A DNA stretch of 38,952 nucleotides, from assembly GCA_036479115.1 (NCBI GenBank), contig JAZGFD010000140.1:1-38952 (forward strand), read 5' to 3'. The notes below the pieces were generated by a model that had not been told where the DNA came from, made no database searches, and saw only the letters and a list, made by a program, of their open reading frames with translations. Each line of letters begins with the position of its first letter. Position 1 is the first letter of the stretch. A program made the position numbers and the translations under genes. Source of the stretch: UBA7328 sp036479115. Its GTDB lineage: Bacteria; Bacteroidota; Bacteroidia; Chitinophagales; Saprospiraceae. Positions 1 to 8,021 of this stretch are shown piece by piece.

Positions 1-147
1 AGGCGAACCAAGAGTCATACAACTAATGTAAATGAAATAAAGTCGTACTCTAGAAGTGCGCAACCCTATTTTATTCCCAATATAACTGCATACACCAAAG
101 CCAAATTTCTCAATGGTGTTTTTAATATATTGTGCTAAATAATTCAT
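1..147 (-). CDS. PspC-domain-like small protein, partial (C-terminus off window)
   Basis: The frame is open from an ATG at 147 to the window edge, giving 49 residues. It begins MNYLAQYIKNTIEKFGFG and continues with CSYIGNKIGLRTSRVRLYFI. The pattern 'F..C..IG.K.G..TS..R..FIY.S..T.GSP' resembles the short PspC-like membrane proteins I know from Bacteroidota, in which a helical segment leads into a hydrophobic stretch. The hydrophobic part would lie beyond the window. The ATG is the first in frame. No strong -7 box is visible upstream; GATTTTTG on the minus strand is only a weak match. Family assignment is from memory of the pattern and is moderate; that the frame is coding is more likely than not. 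Confidence 0.5.
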   Translation of the reverse strand, partial: MNYLAQYIKNTIEKFGFGVCSYIGNKIGLRTSRVRLYFIYISCMTLGSP

Positions 148-240
148 AAACAATCGAAAAGTACAAAAATCTCTATCTTCTTACTGAAACACCAGTCATT
201 TTATTCACAAACTTATCGTAAATGAACAGATTTGACAGCT

Positions 241-387
241 TTATGTGTATAGTAAAAAGGAGGCAATAAGTCCTGCTACCCCAATTAGTGATATCAAGAT
301 TAGAGGTAATAACTCAGATTGCCTATTGAGTGAATTGTTCTTTCGAATGTCAGTCTCAGGTTCGCTATGAGAATAGGTTCTATTCAT
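241..387 (-). CDS. Small single-pass membrane protein (48 aa), unknown function
   Basis: An ATG at 385-387 opens a 48-codon frame ending in TAA. The first 27 residues are polar and charged (MNRTYSHSEPETDIRKNN). They are followed by one hydrophobic segment (LLPLILISLIGVAGLIAS, about residues 28-45) that ends almost at the C-terminus. A tail-anchored or single-pass inner-membrane protein is the likely product. A good Bacteroidota-type promoter lies 27 bases upstream on the same strand, which argues that this is a real gene. I recognise no family. Confidence 0.45.
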   Translation of the reverse strand: MNRTYSHSEPETDIRKNNSLNRQSELLPLILISLIGVAGLIASFLLYT

Positions 388-413
388 AAGCGTTTACATT
401 CTTAAGGAAAGGT

Positions 414-442
414 CAAATGTATTAAAATATATTGTAAATCAA
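414..442 (-). promoter_or_regulatory. Bacteroidota-type promoter of the 48-aa membrane protein gene
   Basis: Read on the minus strand, TTG (442-440) is followed after 18 bases by TACATTTG (421-414). The second box matches the -7 consensus TAnnTTTG. The start codon at 387 would be about 20 bases after the predicted transcription start. Predicted by eye only. Confidence 0.4.
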
Positions 443-699
443 CGAATTAAACATTATTATTTTTTTTAATATGAAAAAGGGGGAGCCTATTGCCAAAGAG
501 ATCAATGGATTACTTTATTCAGGTGTTAAAATAAAAGAGGGAAATTTGAAAAAGTGACTCTATGCTAATATTCTATTGATTTACTAAAATCGGATAGAGC
601 TTGAAAACTTTTAACTCAATAGTCGAGAAAATCCAGAATATAAGAAAACCTTATAACACCTACTTGATACTGTTTTCATATGTGAAAACAATTAAGTCT
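443..699. other. Intergenic spacer with no convincing gene
   Basis: Apart from the two promoters at its edges I see nothing supportable here. A 28-codon frame starting at 471 (MKKGEPIAKEINGLLYSG...) is too short and lacks family signals. The stretch is strongly AT-rich. Confidence 0.4.
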
Positions 700-707
700 T
701 ATATTTG
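700..707 (+). promoter_or_regulatory. Putative -7 box (TATATTTG) upstream of the nfu-like gene
   Basis: TATATTTG matches TAnnTTTG exactly, 27 bases before the ATG at 735. A clear -33 TTTG box is not visible at the usual spacing, so this is a partial promoter match. Confidence 0.4.
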
Positions 708-734
708 TATTCTTATTAAGAAAAACACAAAAAG

Positions 735-1346
735 ATGAGTACGACTACAGAAAGTCCTGTGATGTTATATACAGAACAAACACCAAATCCTGAGTCCTTA
801 AAGTTTGTAACCAATAAATTGATTTATAAAGGTACTGCAGACTTTAGAGACAGCACTTTGGCAGATGATTGGTCGCCACTTGCAAAGTCTCTTTTTGAAC
901 TCCCTTACGTCAAAGGTGTTTATATCTGTAATAACTTTGTAACCGTCACAAAACAATTCAATTTCTCTTGGGAGGAAATTATGTTAAAACTCAAAGAGTA
1001 TATCAAAACCTACATAACAGAAGATAAGGAAATCGTCAAGGATGGGTTTGCAGAAGCAATACGCAAGATAGAGGAAGAAAAAGGTGTAGAATATCAATAT
1101 ACTGGAGAAGTAGCAGAATTGGTAAAGAAGATTAAAGACCTGATAGATACCTATGTGAAACCTGCCGTAGAAATGGACGGGGGTAACATTGAGTTTAAAT
1201 CATTTGACAGCGGCGTGGTAACCGTAGTACTGCAAGGGTCGTGCAGCGGGTGTCCATCATCCACAGTAACATTAAAGGCGGGCATAGAAGGCATGTTAAA
1301 AAGAATGGTGCCAGAAGTGACGGAAGTCGTTGCTGAAATGGAATAA
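735..1346 (+). CDS. NifU/Nfu family iron-sulfur cluster scaffold or carrier protein
   Basis: The 203-aa protein has two domains. Residues about 9-97 match the Nfu N-terminal domain (TEQTPNPESLKFV, GVYICNNFVTVTK). Residues about 125-200 match the NifU C-terminal domain, with the metal-binding CSGCPSS motif (Cys170, Cys173) preceded by VEMDGGNIEF. This is the Nfu architecture that accepts Fe-S clusters from the main scaffold and passes them to apoproteins in the cytoplasm. The full N-terminal domain and the intact CxxC suggest a functional protein. It stands alone; the nearby reductase-ferredoxin pair at 3.8-5.4 kb is thematically related but not in one operon. Confidence 0.9.
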   Translation: MSTTTESPVMLYTEQTPNPESLKFVTNKLIYKGTADFRDSTLADDWSPLAKSLFELPYVKGVYICNNFVTVTKQFNFSWEEIMLKLKEYIKTYITEDKEIVKDGFAEAIRKIEEEKGVEYQYTGEVAELVKKIKDLIDTYVKPAVEMDGGNIEFKSFDSGVVTVVLQGSCSGCPSSTVTLKAGIEGMLKRMVPEVTEVVAEME

Positions 1347-1383
1347 ACAAAAGGTTAACACTTCGGAATGATGGTTTTGAGTC

Positions 1384-1553
1384 AAAATTGACTCCTCCCT
1401 AATAGTAACACCAAAAGAATGGTGGATGCAAAAACGAAGCAACACATCACATCTTATTGATAATAATGTAAAGTTCGCCAAAATTAAAATGCGTTTTATT
1501 TGGCAAAAAAAATAATAACTTTTTGCCTCAAACGCAGCCATATGAGAAGTTAC
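1384..1553. repeat. Family A repeat remnant (both ends recognisable, rearranged)
   Basis: Positions 1384-1409 read AAAATTGACTCCTCCCTAAT then AGTAAC, the inverse of the family A left end. Positions 1525-1553 (TTTGCCTCAAACGCAGCCAT then ATGAGAAGTTAC) resemble the right end. Both ends point the same way, so this is a rearranged or double fragment, not an intact element. It fills most of the gap between the nfu-like gene and the vWA gene. Confidence 0.45.
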
Positions 1554-1631
1554 ACTTTTTTCATTTTGTGAATTTCTGCGTGTATTTAACTTTCTAAGTT
1601 TACAAGTTTTCTGTCAAAGACCACGTATTTG

Positions 1632-3296
1632 CTATTGGCTCACCTTAATTACAGGATAGTTATAACTAAAATCTTCTCCTATACATTGCACAGTATACAT
1701 ACCATCTACATACTGGCTCAAGTCTATTCGTTCTATTTCAGATACCGCAGTAGTTTTAAACATAACTTTGCCAGTAGAAGATATAATTCTTATTTCTTTC
1801 AGATTAAGACCACTCTCTATACGTATATAATTGCTCGTAGGGTTGGGGTAAATTTTAACATCTTTGTTGATCATTATCTTCTCTTCACAGCTATTGATAG
1901 TAGTGTAGTGAGTAATAAGCCTGGTCATTAGATCATTTAGTTTTTCTACTTCAAAATCACTCACAACCGGATCTAAATGTGCTCTGCCAATACCGCTATC
2001 GTCAGTAATAAAAACGTACGTGCCATTGGTGACAATGCTCATAAATTTTAATAAAAACTCAGTCTCCCTATTGATACCACTGGCAGAGATAGGAATAATT
2101 TTTATTCCTATTTCTGCAGCCTCCATAATCTGATCTTTTATAGTAGATTTTACTTGGTCTTCATCATGTGGTGGTGCATCTAGCAAAAGAAATATTATCC
2201 TAGTTACCGCATTTTTACTCCACTTTTGAGCCAAAGCCTCTTCTAATGCCGCCTCTACAGCTTCTGGATAGTCTCCTCCTCCAGAAGCGCCTTGTTTTCC
2301 AATAAAGTCATACACCTTGTCAAGATCACTATTTAACGGACTTACCTTAGTGAGGTAAGCATCATTACTGTCTCTATAAAACACTGACCCTACACGTATC
2401 TCTAGCTCATTTTGAGATTTTGTGGCCCGTTTTATCACATCTTTTACTTCTGATTTGAGGTAGTTAATTTCATCTCCCATTGATCCTGTAGCGTCTACCA
2501 CAAACATGATATCTACAGCTGAAACCGTGTTACAGCTGTTGGGAATAGATAAGTGACTGCTGCCTCCTTTTTTTACTTCTATATTATGTGCTTGGCCTTT
2601 GTGATATATCCTTGCAGTCAGTTTTTCTTTCGCTCTTCTACCTTTGATAGTAAGTCCTGACCACAATTCTGTTCTGCCGCTGTGATCTGTTTTCGCCTTC
2701 CACACTACCGTATTTCCATCTCTAAGTTCCACTCTCAAATCAGCCAATGGAATATTATCGTCATTTGTAACAAATACAGAATACCTCTCTGTAGGATAAA
2801 TCCCCCAAGCATCTTGCATAGAGAAATAATCATTGTTATTCAAAAGGTTGTTCCAGTCATCCCAATTATTAAGATCATTCCACTCTCCAGCAGTGAGCTG
2901 CCCAGAATCAGGGTTTTGTGGTATTCCTGGTTTTATTCGCCCTCTTGGTGATGGCATTGCCGTTGCCCCTGATTCGGCAGATTTAAAAACTGCGTCTTCC
3001 ATTTCAGGCATACTAGAAGTTTTTTTCATCGATCGTCTGGCTGTTACCATATCAGTTTCTCCACCATTCCTGAGTTTGGATGTGCGTTTAGAAAGTATAG
3101 TATCGCCCACCATTGTAATATAAGTAGTGAGTGAATCCCCCCTGTAGAGATAGGTTTTTTCTATTATAGTGGTGTCATTTATTACTGCGGTAGAAGTTGA
3201 TTCCCCTGTTGGTAAGGTGGTAACAGCTTTGTTGGATTTGCATTGAGCCAATGTTATTATTGCGAGAATTAATATAAACTTATACATGGTTTTCAT
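1632..3296 (-). CDS. Von Willebrand factor type A lipoprotein with T9SS type A C-terminal sorting domain
   Basis: The 554-aa product begins with a lipoprotein-type signal (MKTMYKFILILAIITLAQC, Cys19). It continues with a low-complexity, Asn/Asp/Trp-rich linker to about residue 165. Residues about 170-245 look like a beta-sandwich, and a vWA domain spans about 260-465. The MIDAS motif DATGSMGDE (Asp268, Thr270/Ser272) is visible, and LLDAPPHDE (Asp373) is the likely third metal-site loop. Residues about 481-554 (KIYPNPTSNYIRIES ... DGMYTV) are a typical Por-secretion type A sorting domain. Together they predict an exported, metal-dependent adhesive or scaffold protein on the outer surface. A lipobox together with a T9SS domain is unusual. 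ATG codons at residues 1 and 4 are both possible starts. Confidence 0.85.
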   Translation of the reverse strand: MKTMYKFILILAIITLAQCKSNKAVTTLPTGESTSTAVINDTTIIEKTYLYRGDSLTTYITMVGDTILSKRTSKLRNGGETDMVTARRSMKKTSSMPEMEDAVFKSAESGATAMPSPRGRIKPGIPQNPDSGQLTAGEWNDLNNWDDWNNLLNNNDYFSMQDAWGIYPTERYSVFVTNDDNIPLADLRVELRDGNTVVWKAKTDHSGRTELWSGLTIKGRRAKEKLTARIYHKGQAHNIEVKKGGSSHLSIPNSCNTVSAVDIMFVVDATGSMGDEINYLKSEVKDVIKRATKSQNELEIRVGSVFYRDSNDAYLTKVSPLNSDLDKVYDFIGKQGASGGGDYPEAVEAALEEALAQKWSKNAVTRIIFLLLDAPPHDEDQVKSTIKDQIMEAAEIGIKIIPISASGINRETEFLLKFMSIVTNGTYVFITDDSGIGRAHLDPVVSDFEVEKLNDLMTRLITHYTTINSCEEKIMINKDVKIYPNPTSNYIRIESGLNLKEIRIISSTGKVMFKTTAVSEIERIDLSQYVDGMYTVQCIGEDFSYNYPVIKVSQ

Positions 3297-3429
3297 TTTA
3301 TTTTGAAAAAGAAAATTTCTGAATTTTCAAGGTGAGAACCCTGACCTTCTAACGAGTTTCTAAAGATAAGATGCTTTTTAAGAATGGTTAAGTCTTGTTT
3401 ATTAGAGAATTAACAAAAGATTAATGGTT

Positions 3430-3633
3430 GGTGGCTCGGGAACAAAGTCTCGCATACCATAATTTTGTTTCCTCCATAGAAGGACAGGAATTTTTTAGTT
3501 GCTCTTCGTTTAAAAAATATTTCCACCAAAGGTCGGCAGGCATTATGCTACGGCAAAAATCCGATTTTTCAGCTTTAACCAAACAGAAAAGCAACTGCCT
3601 TCAAGGTGTGTGATACTTCATTCCCGAGGCACT
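3430..3633. mobile_element. Element D: MITE-like sequence with imperfect 29-bp terminal inverted repeats
   Basis: The left end is GGTGGCTCGGGAACAAAGTC then TCGCATACC. The reverse complement of the right end is AGTGCCTCGGGAATGAAGTA then TCACACACC. About 22 of 29 positions agree. The 204-bp interior carries a smaller palindrome (AAAAATCCGATTTTT) and no coding signal. It lies between the divergently transcribed vWA and reductase genes. I see no second copy in the window and no obvious flanking target-site duplication. Confidence 0.5.
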
Positions 3634-3737
3634 GGTGCTAGATTAAAGAACAAATTTTTGGCTAAAAGAATGTACCTTTATTAATTCGCCATTCCTTAAA
3701 AGGAAAACAACTTCGTTTAGAAAAAAAATTACACTTT

Positions 3738-3770
3738 TTTTGCTAAAAAGCACACCACCTGAGTAGTTAC
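3738..3770 (+). repeat. Family A right-end fragment
   Basis: TTTTTGCTAAAAAGCACACC then ACCTGAGTAGTTAC matches the right end of family A. It lies just upstream of the reductase start at 3787, so it may form part of that gene's leader or promoter region. Confidence 0.5.
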
Positions 3771-3786
3771 GAAATATTTTTACAAA

Positions 3787-4791
3787 ATGATAAAAGCTGA
3801 TATCCTGATTATTGGGGCTGGCCCATGTGGGCTTTTTACTGTTTTCGAAGCAGGGCTTCTCAAGTTAAAATGCCACCTCGTAGATGTACTTCCAAAGCCA
3901 GGAGGACAACTCACAGAAATATACCCAAAGAAACCTATTTACGACATCCCTGGTTACCCCAGTGTGTTGGCAGGTGACCTCGTGGACAAACTAATGGAAC
4001 AAATAGAACCATTCAAACCAGAATTTACCTTAGGAGAAAGAGCAGAGAAAATAGAAAAGATAGATGACAAAATATATCGCCTTACCACCCATAGAGGTAC
4101 GCAGATAGATGCACCTGTAATTGCAATAGCAGGAGGGTTAGGATGTTTTGAGCCAAGAAAACCGCCTATTGAAGGTCTTGAGCAATATGAAGATAAAGGG
4201 GTAGACTACATAGTGAAAGACCCCGAAAAGTTTAGAAATAAAAAACTTCTCATAGCAGGTGGTGGTGACAGTGCCCTAGATTGGACTATCGAGCTGGCAG
4301 ACATTGCTAAGGAAATAACCTTGATACATAGAAGAACTTCATTCAGAGGGGCGCTAGACTCTGTAGAAAAAGTCCTTGATCTAGCTCATGCTAAAAAAGT
4401 AAATCTCATCACGGGAGCTCAAGCCATCGGAGTAAAAGGTAATGGTGTGCTCAAAGAAGTAGTTATAAAAACAAAAGATAAAGGAGCATTCTCTCTCGAG
4501 GTCGATCACTTTATTCCGCTTTTTGGTTTGACACCAAAATTAGGGCCTATTGCTGACTGGGGTCTGAACATTACCAAAAGTGCTATTGATGTAAGCACCT
4601 TAGATTATAGTACAAATATCCCTGGCATATACGCCATTGGGGATATTAATAATTACGAAGGAAAATTGAAGCTCATTCTTTGTGGTTTTCACGAAGCTAC
4701 TATGATGGTACAAAGTGCTTTTAAGTACATTTATCCTGATCAGAAATTAAGTTTTAAGTACACGACAGTGTCCGGTGTGAATGGTTTTTAG
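3787..4791 (+). CDS. Ferredoxin--NADP(+) reductase, thioredoxin-reductase-like type
   Basis: The 334-aa flavoprotein has an N-terminal FAD-binding Rossmann motif (GAGPCG, residues 10-15), PGGQLTEIYP (38-47) and YDIPG (52-56). A central NADPH domain carries GGGDSALDW (158-166) and HRRTSFR (181-187). A C-terminal FAD contact follows (YAIGDIN, 282-288). The CxxC redox pair of thioredoxin reductase is absent, which separates the TrxR-like ferredoxin-NADP reductases of Bacillota and Bacteroidota from true thioredoxin reductases. It would transfer electrons between NADPH and ferredoxin in the cytoplasm. A 2Fe-2S ferredoxin gene lies downstream on the same strand after 239 bases and is the natural partner. 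Confidence 0.9.
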   Translation: MIKADILIIGAGPCGLFTVFEAGLLKLKCHLVDVLPKPGGQLTEIYPKKPIYDIPGYPSVLAGDLVDKLMEQIEPFKPEFTLGERAEKIEKIDDKIYRLTTHRGTQIDAPVIAIAGGLGCFEPRKPPIEGLEQYEDKGVDYIVKDPEKFRNKKLLIAGGGDSALDWTIELADIAKEITLIHRRTSFRGALDSVEKVLDLAHAKKVNLITGAQAIGVKGNGVLKEVVIKTKDKGAFSLEVDHFIPLFGLTPKLGPIADWGLNITKSAIDVSTLDYSTNIPGIYAIGDINNYEGKLKLILCGFHEATMMVQSAFKYIYPDQKLSFKYTTVSGVNGF

Positions 4792-5030
4792 AAAAAATTT
4801 ATCCGGTCTTTGAAGTGTATAATATTCAGTTAAGTTTTGAGAGTATCCGTATCGGGATAGGTTTCAAATGTTTTTTATCGTTGTGCTCTTGCTTTCATAT
4901 CTGTAACTACTCAAATCATAATTGTTACTTTAACCAAAATCTCCAATCATTTAAATTGAGGGCTATAGACCTGTATTGCTTTTTTCTATTACAAAGGAAC
5001 AAATCAAGGCTAAAAAGCATTTAGTATAAA

Positions 5031-5357
5031 ATGAAAGATATCATCAACCTCACAGTAAGAGATCGAGAAGGGGAAGAGCACAAACTAATTGCTCCTACAG
5101 ATATGAGTATGAACCTCATGGAAGTGTGCAAATCTTATGAGCTCCCTGTGGAGGGGACTTGTGGCGGCATGGCCCTTTGTGCATCATGCCATGTATATGT
5201 ACAAAGCGATCATGAGCTCAGTGCCCCATCTGAAGATGAAGAAATTATGCTAGATCAAGCTTTTTTTGTAGAAGACAATAGTCGTTTAGGGTGTCAAATT
5301 AGGATGATTAACGACCTAGATGGGCTGAGGGTAGAATTAGCGCCTCAAAGTGAGTAG
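5031..5357 (+). CDS. 2Fe-2S ferredoxin, adrenodoxin-like
   Basis: The 108-aa protein has the cluster motif TCGGMALCASC (Cys44, Cys50, Cys53) and a fourth ligand in LGCQI (Cys88). The spacing Cx5Cx2C...C is that of adrenodoxin/Fdx-type ferredoxins, and the length is typical. It is a soluble electron carrier. The TrxR-like reductase just upstream on the same strand is its probable electron donor. The 239-base spacer between them contains no supportable gene. A hairpin immediately follows the stop codon. Confidence 0.9.
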   Translation: MKDIINLTVRDREGEEHKLIAPTDMSMNLMEVCKSYELPVEGTCGGMALCASCHVYVQSDHELSAPSEDEEIMLDQAFFVEDNSRLGCQIRMINDLDGLRVELAPQSE

Positions 5358-5363
5358 TAAAAA

Positions 5364-5389
5364 AGCACTTTCTTTAAAAAGGAAGTGTT
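5364..5389. terminator. Hairpin after the ferredoxin gene, possible terminator
   Basis: AGCACTTTC (5364-5372) pairs with GGAAGTGTT (5381-5389) over nine positions including two G-T pairs, with an 8-base loop. No T tract follows on the plus strand, so termination is only possible; the A run before it would read as a T tract on the minus strand. Confidence 0.3.
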
Positions 5390-5545
5390 ATGGCTAAAAA
5401 ATGTTCTTTTTTCTACCATATTTCAGCTATTATCAAAGCAATAGCCCTGCTATTCCATCTCAAATGAGCTTTATCTGACAAAAAACAACAAAATTTTACT
5501 TCAAAAGCGCCCATCTGAGTAAATTGGCTCCACCTGAGAAGTAAC
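5390..5545 (+). repeat. Family A element with a duplicated right end
   Basis: The copy starts near ATGGCTAAAAAATGTTC, contains TACCATATTTCAGCTATT and the internal hairpin AATAGC-cct-GCTATT (5440-5454). It then reads TCAAAAGCGCCCATCTGAGT and continues into a second end, GGCTCCACCTGAGAAGTAAC, ending at 5545. The left TIR is degraded. It fills the gap between the ferredoxin and DinB-like genes. Confidence 0.6.
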
Positions 5546-5573
5546 AAGAAAGTAAACATTCTAAAAAGCTTGT

Positions 5574-6080
5574 ATGAGCCAATTGATAAACCTTATTGTA
5601 GCAGAATATAAAAGAAGAATCTTTGATGAATCTTTCCGTCGTATAGAAAACTGTATCAGTCGGTTAAATTATGATCAAGTCTGGCAAAAGCCGAATGGCA
5701 ACTCTAACAGTATTGGCAATCTTGTACTGCACCTTATGGGCAATGTACGTCAGTATATTTGCAGCGGAATAGGAGGCCAAAAAGACATCCGACAAAGGCA
5801 TCTAGAATTTATATCAGCTTCGGCTTGTGACCTATCTGTGCTTTATACTAAAATGGCCGCTCTTAAAATAGATACAACTAAAGTAATCGACACCCTTACA
5901 GAAGAAAAACTGGTAAAAACATACATGGTTCAAGGGTTTGAAGAAAAAGGTTTGAATATTGTCATTCATGTCATCGAGCATTTTTCTTGCCACGTTGGAC
6001 AGATTGCCCAGTATACCAAAATACTAAAAAATGAAGATTTGGGGTTTTATAGTGGCTTGGATCTAAATGTGAAATCCTAA
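5574..6080 (+). CDS. DinB-like (DUF1572-type) four-helix-bundle protein
   Basis: The 168-aa protein has the layout of the DinB/YfiT-like superfamily: SNSIGNLVLHLMGNVRQY near residue 53 and HVIEHFSCHVGQI at 132-144. His53, His136 and His140 fit the usual three-histidine metal site. Members are often thiol-dependent metalloenzymes, but the substrate of this one cannot be read from the sequence. No partner genes are adjacent; family A repeat material flanks it on both sides. The family call is firm, the role unknown. Confidence 0.8.
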   Translation: MSQLINLIVAEYKRRIFDESFRRIENCISRLNYDQVWQKPNGNSNSIGNLVLHLMGNVRQYICSGIGGQKDIRQRHLEFISASACDLSVLYTKMAALKIDTTKVIDTLTEEKLVKTYMVQGFEEKGLNIVIHVIEHFSCHVGQIAQYTKILKNEDLGFYSGLDLNVKS

Positions 6081-6102
6081 GACACACCCTTCTGAGTAGT
6101 TA
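6081..6102 (+). repeat. Family A right-end fragment
   Basis: GACACACCCTTCTGAGTAGT followed by TA is a short match to the right end of family A. It starts directly after the stop codon of the DinB-like gene. Confidence 0.35.
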
Positions 6103-6300
6103 TGATAAAAGAACCGATGCCTATGATAATTAAAAATGTCGCGAGAAACGATAAAAACCCATATGGTTAAGGTCACTTTTCTTATAGGCTTATCCAAGAC
6201 TATTCATTTTGATTAATTGGATTATTTTTGACGAGATTTTAACTTGTTTAAGTTTTCATTCAGCCACTACTTATTTAAAACAATCCGTTTCGCAAAGCCA

Positions 6301-7698
6301 ATGCTCTTTACTTCATTAGAATTTTGCATCTTTTTCTGCTTGGTGCTTTTCCTTTATTGGAAGGTATTCAATAGAAATATCCTGTGGCAGAATGTAGTTG
6401 TTTTACTTGCCAGTTATTTATTTTATGGATGGTGGGATTGGAGGTTTTTAACCCTCATTGCCCTTAGCACAATAGTTGATTTTTTTATTGGTTTGAAAGT
6501 AGGGAATGAGTCCAGATCTCAAAGGAAAAAATGGTGGCTTTGGCTGAGTATTGGCTTTAATCTGTGCCTGCTTGCTTTTTTTAAATATTTTGAATTCTTT
6601 ATTGATTCGTTTATTGATCTCTTTGCCATTTTAGGATATCCTTTGGATTCTTGGTCATTGAAGATTATTCTTCCTGTAGGAATTAGTTTCTATACTTTTC
6701 AGTCTATGTCTTATACCTTAGATGTTTATAAAGGAAGAATTAAACCTACTAATAATTTTATTGCTTTTGCGGCCTTTGTCTCATTCTTTCCACAGTTGGT
6801 AGCAGGTCCTATCGAACGCGCAAAAAACATGCTCCCGCAGTTTTTTAAGCCGCGTATTGTCACTAATTCTGATTGTGTTGTTGGCTTACATCTCGTTCTT
6901 ATAGGCTTTTTTAAAAAGGTAGTAATAGCGGACTCTCTTGCTCCTTTTGTAAATAAAATATTTTCTAATTATTCGGAGCAATCGGGTTTGACGTTGGCAT
7001 TAGGAGCGGTATATTTTGCCATACAAATCTATGCTGATTTTAGTGGGTATTCTAATATTGCACGTGGCCTGGCAAGGTGGATGGGGTTTAGACTAATGGT
7101 AAATTTTAATTTCCCCTACTTCTCAAGAAATATTGGAGAATTTTGGCGCAGATGGCACATTTCCCTATCCACATGGTTTAGAGATTATTTATACATTCCT
7201 ATTGGTGGGTCTAAAGGCGGAAAGTGGTTTTCAATTAGAAATATTTTTATCATATTTATTATCTCTGGATTGTGGCATGGTGCCAATTGGACCTTTGTGA
7301 CTTGGGGGCTCTTTCATGCACTTCTATTCATTCCTTCATTTTTAATGAGAAATAACCGTCGTTATAATTCCTCCTTGGCGATAAATAATAAAAGCACACT
7401 TTCTATAAATACCGCATTTCAAATACTCTTTACCTTTTTATTTGTCACTTTTGGTTGGATACTTTTTAGGGCAGATAATATAAATCATGCCATTGAATAT
7501 ATTTCTAGGATGGTGACTCACTCTTGGTTAACAGGGCAGTATTATTATGGCATTGCTTTGGTGTTTTTAATGGTTCTAATAGATGTCATATTGGCTAAGA
7601 AAAAAGATAAAGAGTGGGTGTATTACATCTTAGTAGGCGCAATATTTGCCGCACTCTTTAGCTCATCCCCCTCTGAATTTATTTATTTTCAGTTTTAA
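6301..7698 (+). CDS. MBOAT family membrane-bound O-acyltransferase, AlgI-like
   Basis: I start the gene at the ATG at 6301 (MLFTSLEFCIFF), because AlgI-type proteins begin with this pattern; a TTG 57 bases upstream would add an atypical 19-residue extension. The 465-aa product is a polytopic membrane protein with about ten hydrophobic segments. Family motifs are GISFYTFQSMSYTLDVYKG, FPQLVAGPIER, FWRRWHISLSTWFRDYLY (His286) and SGLWHGANWTFVTWGLFH (catalytic His326). Members move acetyl groups across the inner membrane for O-acetylation of alginate, other exopolysaccharides or teichoic acids. The next gene on the same strand is an SGNH-type protein, the usual periplasmic partner. The acceptor polymer is unknown. 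Confidence 0.9.
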   Translation: MLFTSLEFCIFFCLVLFLYWKVFNRNILWQNVVVLLASYLFYGWWDWRFLTLIALSTIVDFFIGLKVGNESRSQRKKWWLWLSIGFNLCLLAFFKYFEFFIDSFIDLFAILGYPLDSWSLKIILPVGISFYTFQSMSYTLDVYKGRIKPTNNFIAFAAFVSFFPQLVAGPIERAKNMLPQFFKPRIVTNSDCVVGLHLVLIGFFKKVVIADSLAPFVNKIFSNYSEQSGLTLALGAVYFAIQIYADFSGYSNIARGLARWMGFRLMVNFNFPYFSRNIGEFWRRWHISLSTWFRDYLYIPIGGSKGGKWFSIRNIFIIFIISGLWHGANWTFVTWGLFHALLFIPSFLMRNNRRYNSSLAINNKSTLSINTAFQILFTFLFVTFGWILFRADNINHAIEYISRMVTHSWLTGQYYYGIALVFLMVLIDVILAKKKDKEWVYYILVGAIFAALFSSSPSEFIYFQF

Positions 7699-7705
7699 CT
7701 TTCTA

Positions 7706-7868
7706 TAACTACTTAAAATCTTGCGTGAGCAGAAAGCATTGTCATCATTTTTGGTCAAAAATGACCGCAAATCACAACATTCGCTACTCAACTAATGGTG
7801 TTTCTCTTGGCTATTCAGCTTAAAGGCCTTGAGTCTTTTTATCATGGTTACAATATTTTGCTTACTCA
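7706..7868 (+). repeat. Family B repeat (three-hairpin element), copy 1
   Basis: It starts TAACTACTTAAAATCTTGCG. The first palindrome is GTCATCATTTTTGGTCAAAA then ATGACCGC. The block ATTCGCTACTCAAC...CTTGGCTATTCAGCTTAAAG follows, then GGCCTTGAGTC and ATCATGGTTACAATATT. It corresponds closely to the copies near 12.7, 34.7 and 37.4 kb. It occupies the 323-base gap between the MBOAT and SGNH genes, so the pair either has a long mRNA linker or is transcribed separately. The rest of the gap (to 8021) has only a weakly shared block, TGATGTGATTTCCATCAGAC. Confidence 0.6.
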
Positions 7869-8021
7869 TAAGAGCTGTATCTATCAGATGTTCAACAAGT
7901 TAGCGGGCCTGATGTGATTTCCATCAGACACTACTAAGTACCTTTTAATCTGTGAACATTAATATTGGTCGAACTTAAGTGATGAGAACATGTTTTAATT
8001 TTGCCTAATTTGCCAATCCCT

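Noticed and set aside
471..557. 28-codon frame MKKGEPIAKEINGLLYSG...
   Set aside because: It is too short, has no promoter at a fitting distance and no recognisable motif.
3428..3613. Open frame of 61 codons on the plus strand
   Set aside because: It lies inside the inverted-repeat element at 3430-3633, has no family resemblance and no promoter or start context.
4815..5024. Open frame of 69 codons between the reductase and ferredoxin genes
   Set aside because: Its composition (many Cys, Phe, Ser and Asn in no pattern) looks like translated AT-rich spacer, and no conserved motif is seen.
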